Shown: one piece after another, positions 62,136 through 64,000 of the stretch
How positions within the stretch are numbered: position 1 is the stretch's first letter
How the letters are laid out: each line of letters begins with the position of its first letter
Source: a virus
Length of the DNA: 64,000 nt
Reading direction: 5' to 3' (one strand)
IMG/VR virus record: IMGVR_UViG_3300020437_000003
Coordinates: 1-64,000 of that record
Position numbers and translations under genes: made by a program
The notes under the pieces: generated by a model
Seen by the model: only the letters and a program-made list of their open reading frames with translations
The model's database searches: none
Told to the model about the DNA's origin: nothing

Positions 62136-62741
62136 ATGAAAATTACTATCTCCGAACTTAAACAAATTATACAAGAGGAAATTGATTCTCTTAACGAAGG
62201 TGGCTACGGTGAAGGTTCGATGGCTCGCAGCCAACTTGGCAGAACAGCAGAACTTGCACTGATGCTACAAGATATGATTGGAGACGACACAAACCTTGAA
62301 GAGTGGGTTGAATCCAAGATTACTAAGTCGCAAGATTATCTTAGTTCAGTATTAAATTATATGAGGGGTGAACAACTGTCTGAAGGTTATTACTCTAAAG
62401 GAAAGTGTGTTTATAAAAAAGAAGATAATTCAAAAGTTGGCTGCACAGATGGCCCAGTAAAAGATTATTTAGCTGCACTTTATGCAAATGTTGGTGATGC
62501 CAATGAAAGTAAACTTGAAGAAGGACTTGAACAATTAACACCTGAAAATGTTGAGTTGCTATTTAACGTTATGAAAAAGATGGCTGAACAACCAGCAATT
62601 ATATCTGCCCTTGCAATGGGTGGTTTAGCTGCAGCAGTTAATAAAATGGCAGAGACAATCAAAGGTCAATTGCCAGACCCAGCAGATATCACCACGACCA
62701 CCAGCCCCACACCCCCAAGCGAAACTACTGAAACAACTTAA
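62136..62741 (+). CDS. Hypothetical protein with shared N-terminal tag
   Basis: A 201-residue protein. Tag KITISELKQIIQEEIDSL (2-19, I-Q-E), then GGYGEGSMARSQLG, a helical segment and a hydrophobic stretch about 155-172 (PAIISALAMGGLAAAVNKM). The C-terminus is Pro/Thr-rich (DITTTTSPTPPSETTETT). It may be a processed or surface-exposed virion protein. Function unknown. Confidence 0.6.
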   Translation: MKITISELKQIIQEEIDSLNEGGYGEGSMARSQLGRTAELALMLQDMIGDDTNLEEWVESKITKSQDYLSSVLNYMRGEQLSEGYYSKGKCVYKKEDNSKVGCTDGPVKDYLAALYANVGDANESKLEEGLEQLTPENVELLFNVMKKMAEQPAIISALAMGGLAAAVNKMAETIKGQLPDPADITTTTSPTPPSETTETT

Positions 62742-62750
62742 AGGTTCAAT

Positions 62751-62948
62751 ATGGTAAAAGCACAAGCATTCTTAGACACTTGGTTAGCTAAGCTTACATC
62801 ACGTAAATTAATGGTTTGGCTGGCAGCAACTGGCTTAACACTAGCAGGACATGTTACTAGCGAAGACTGGGTGATTATTTCAGCAATCTATATCGGGGGC
62901 CAAACCATTATTGATGGCATCTCTAGATTGCGAGGTTACAATGATTAG
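62751..62948 (+). CDS. Putative holin
   Basis: A 65-residue protein with two hydrophobic segments (about 19-33 and 39-56) separated by a short polar turn (HVTSED) and a basic end. This fits a class II-type holin. SRKLMVWL and WVIISAIYIGGQTIIDG resemble the small holin-like proteins found beside spanin genes in marine phages. The 62941 gene, a membrane coiled-coil protein, overlaps its end by 8 bases. Position and topology are the evidence; no strict family motif is visible. Confidence 0.62.
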   Translation: MVKAQAFLDTWLAKLTSRKLMVWLAATGLTLAGHVTSEDWVIISAIYIGGQTIIDGISRLRGYND

Positions 62949-63324
62949 AAAACAAATTTTAGAGTTTGTTATATCACACTGGAAAGAAATACTAATAGTT
63001 GTATTAGCAATCGTAGTTGTCGCTAAGACGAGGTATGACTACAATCTAATGCAGAAAACATATAAGACACAAATAGAATCTGCACAATCACAAATCGAAG
63101 GTCTTAAAGAAATACACAAGCAAGAGATTAAAGAAAAACAATTGCTAATGGAAAGTCATCTTGAATCAATTGCCGAAATAGAAAAAGACTACGAAGATGC
63201 TCTTGATATGATAGATGAACTAAGACAAGATAAAGCTGGCAAATACAAGAATAAGTTTAATAGTGACAGAGAAGAACTAATTAGAGATATAGAATCTAAG
63301 TTTGGTATCGAGTATGTTCCTTAA
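62941..63324 (+). CDS. Putative i-spanin (Rz-like) membrane coiled-coil protein
   Basis: Started at ATG 62941, following GCGAGGT; an in-frame start at 62911 lies inside the holin gene. The 127-residue product has an N-terminal membrane helix (about 16-29, ILIVVLAIVVVA) and then a long charged coiled coil to about residue 110 (AQSQIEGLKEIHKQEIKEKQ). This topology matches inner-membrane spanins. It overlaps the next gene by 11 bases. In Gram-negative hosts spanins fuse the membranes in the last step of lysis. Confidence 0.65.
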   Translation: MIRKQILEFVISHWKEILIVVLAIVVVAKTRYDYNLMQKTYKTQIESAQSQIEGLKEIHKQEIKEKQLLMESHLESIAEIEKDYEDALDMIDELRQDKAGKYKNKFNSDREELIRDIESKFGIEYVP

Positions 63325-63736
63325 ATTATTATTTCTGCTAACAATGGCCGCAAATGCCACAGAGCCTGCGAAGTTTACCGTATTAGAATATAAAGCCCCA
63401 GCACCCTTTGCTGGTGTTTTGTTTGACGAAAATGCAATAGCAAAGGTATTGTCAAGTTATGATATAGCATTATATTCCTGCGAGATAAAAACAGAGTACG
63501 AACTGAAAGTACTGAGAGAAGAATACGAATTTAAATTAGAGAATTTAAAAATTGAACACAATGCTTTAACAAAAGAATACGACTTGTTTATAATGGAGAA
63601 AGACAAGGAAATAAAAGCACTTGTAAACTCTCTAGAGAAAACAGCACCAAAATATAAATGGTGGTGGTTTGCTGGAGGTGTTGCTGTGGGAACTGCGAGT
63701 GCATACGGTGCTTATAAGGTATTTAATGAACAATAA
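63314..63736 (+). CDS. Lysis-associated exported coiled-coil protein
   Basis: Started at ATG 63314. A signal-peptide-like N-terminus (MFLKLLFLLTMAANA, with an A-N-A cleavage pattern at 13-15) precedes FTVLEYKAPAPFAGVLFDEN, an A-P-F-x-G-V-L-F segment found in Rz-like phage proteins, and a Cys at 56. A coiled coil covers about 55-110, and a C-terminal membrane helix (WWWFAGGVAVGTASAYGAY) ends the chain. The double-ended topology is unusual for an o-spanin, which would normally be a lipoprotein. It is likely part of the lysis unit. Confidence 0.6.
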   Translation: MFLKLLFLLTMAANATEPAKFTVLEYKAPAPFAGVLFDENAIAKVLSSYDIALYSCEIKTEYELKVLREEYEFKLENLKIEHNALTKEYDLFIMEKDKEIKALVNSLEKTAPKYKWWWFAGGVAVGTASAYGAYKVFNEQ

Positions 63737-64000
63737 AAATCTTAATCAAATTGCTGCTATTGAGAAAGCTATAAAAGAAAAGTATGGCGACGATGCAATT
63801 GCAAATCCCAGAGCATTTTGGGATGAAGATAAGGAAAAAGAATATCTTCAACAAATGAAAGAATTTTATGCTAAGACATCCAAAAATTCTGAATGGGAAG
63901 ATAAAATTGATGTAAATGGTATAAAGGTAAGCAAAAAACTACTTAATAAAGAACCGCGTAAAAATTGTCCTGTCTGTGGAAAGTTTCCAAAGACTTCGAT
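63726..64000 (+). CDS. Zinc-ribbon phage protein, 3' end missing
   Basis: The reading frame starts at ATG 63726, inside the 3' end of the preceding gene, and stays open to the window edge (91 full codons). It begins with Asn/Lys residues, then IEKAIKEKYGDDAIANPRAFW, a charged helix, KVSKKLLNKEPRKN and CPVC (81-84), the first half of a probable zinc ribbon. The opening is familiar from conserved hypothetical proteins of marine T4-like phages. No function is known. Confidence 0.65.
   Translation, partial: MNNKNLNQIAAIEKAIKEKYGDDAIANPRAFWDEDKEKEYLQQMKEFYAKTSKNSEWEDKIDVNGIKVSKKLLNKEPRKNCPVCGKFPKTS

Noticed and set aside
1-64000. tRNA genes, CRISPR arrays, insertion sequences and an integrase
   Set aside because: No cloverleaf-like gap, repeated spacer pattern, transposase or integrase motif was found by reading; a dedicated search could still find a tRNA overlapping a gene.

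Overview
The window is a gene-dense, AT-rich stretch (roughly mid-30s % GC by eye) in which every convincing gene lies on the + strand. Genes abut or overlap by a few bases, and no gap exceeds about 150 bases. It reads as an internal piece of a large T4-like contractile-tailed phage (myovirus). Support comes from a gp55-type late sigma factor, gp25 and gp6 baseplate wedge proteins, a gp61-like primase, gp46/gp47-type recombination functions, a RuvC-fold resolvase and a run of giant tail/baseplate proteins. A marine Gram-negative host is likely from the surface-sugar genes (heptose, deoxysugars, sulfation) and the terminal-oxidase gene; this is inference. No head genes, terminase, integrase, tRNA or CRISPR array is seen.

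Layout. 1-12277: a 17-gene surface-glycan cassette with glycosyltransferases, methyltransferases, a compact aminotransferase, four extended-SDR sugar-nucleotide enzymes, a sulfotransferase, a split HldE-like heptose kinase and nucleotidyltransferase, a HAD phosphatase, a cupin and a DUF962/Mpo1-like membrane protein. 12298-13750: small proteins and the late sigma factor. 13787-14794: a cytochrome c oxidase subunit II fused to a cytochrome c domain. 14791-51730: virion genes, including an amidase, possible spike protein, gp25, gp6 and proteins of 2181, 3713, 1271 and 954 residues. 51743-60306: DNA metabolism, with resolvase, UV endonuclease, primase, a one-chain Mre11-Rad50 fusion and an FtsZ/tubulin-like GTPase. 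60316-62741: small proteins, several sharing an N-terminal tag. 62751-63736: a probable lysis cassette. A zinc-ribbon gene runs off the right edge, and a glycosyltransferase-like gene is cut at the left edge.

How it may fit together. The gp55-like factor would drive late (virion and lysis) genes. Two near-consensus sigma-70 promoters sit before the UV endonuclease and recombination genes, suggesting early expression by host polymerase. The glycan cassette probably remodels host or virion surface sugars.

The most unusual items are the oxidase subunit II-cytochrome c gene, the FtsZ/tubulin-like GTPase with both catalytic T7-loop aspartates, the fused nuclease-ATPase, and a recurring N-terminal peptide (MKITKxxLKxIIKEEL-like) on at least five otherwise unrelated proteins that could be a capsid-targeting or processing tag.
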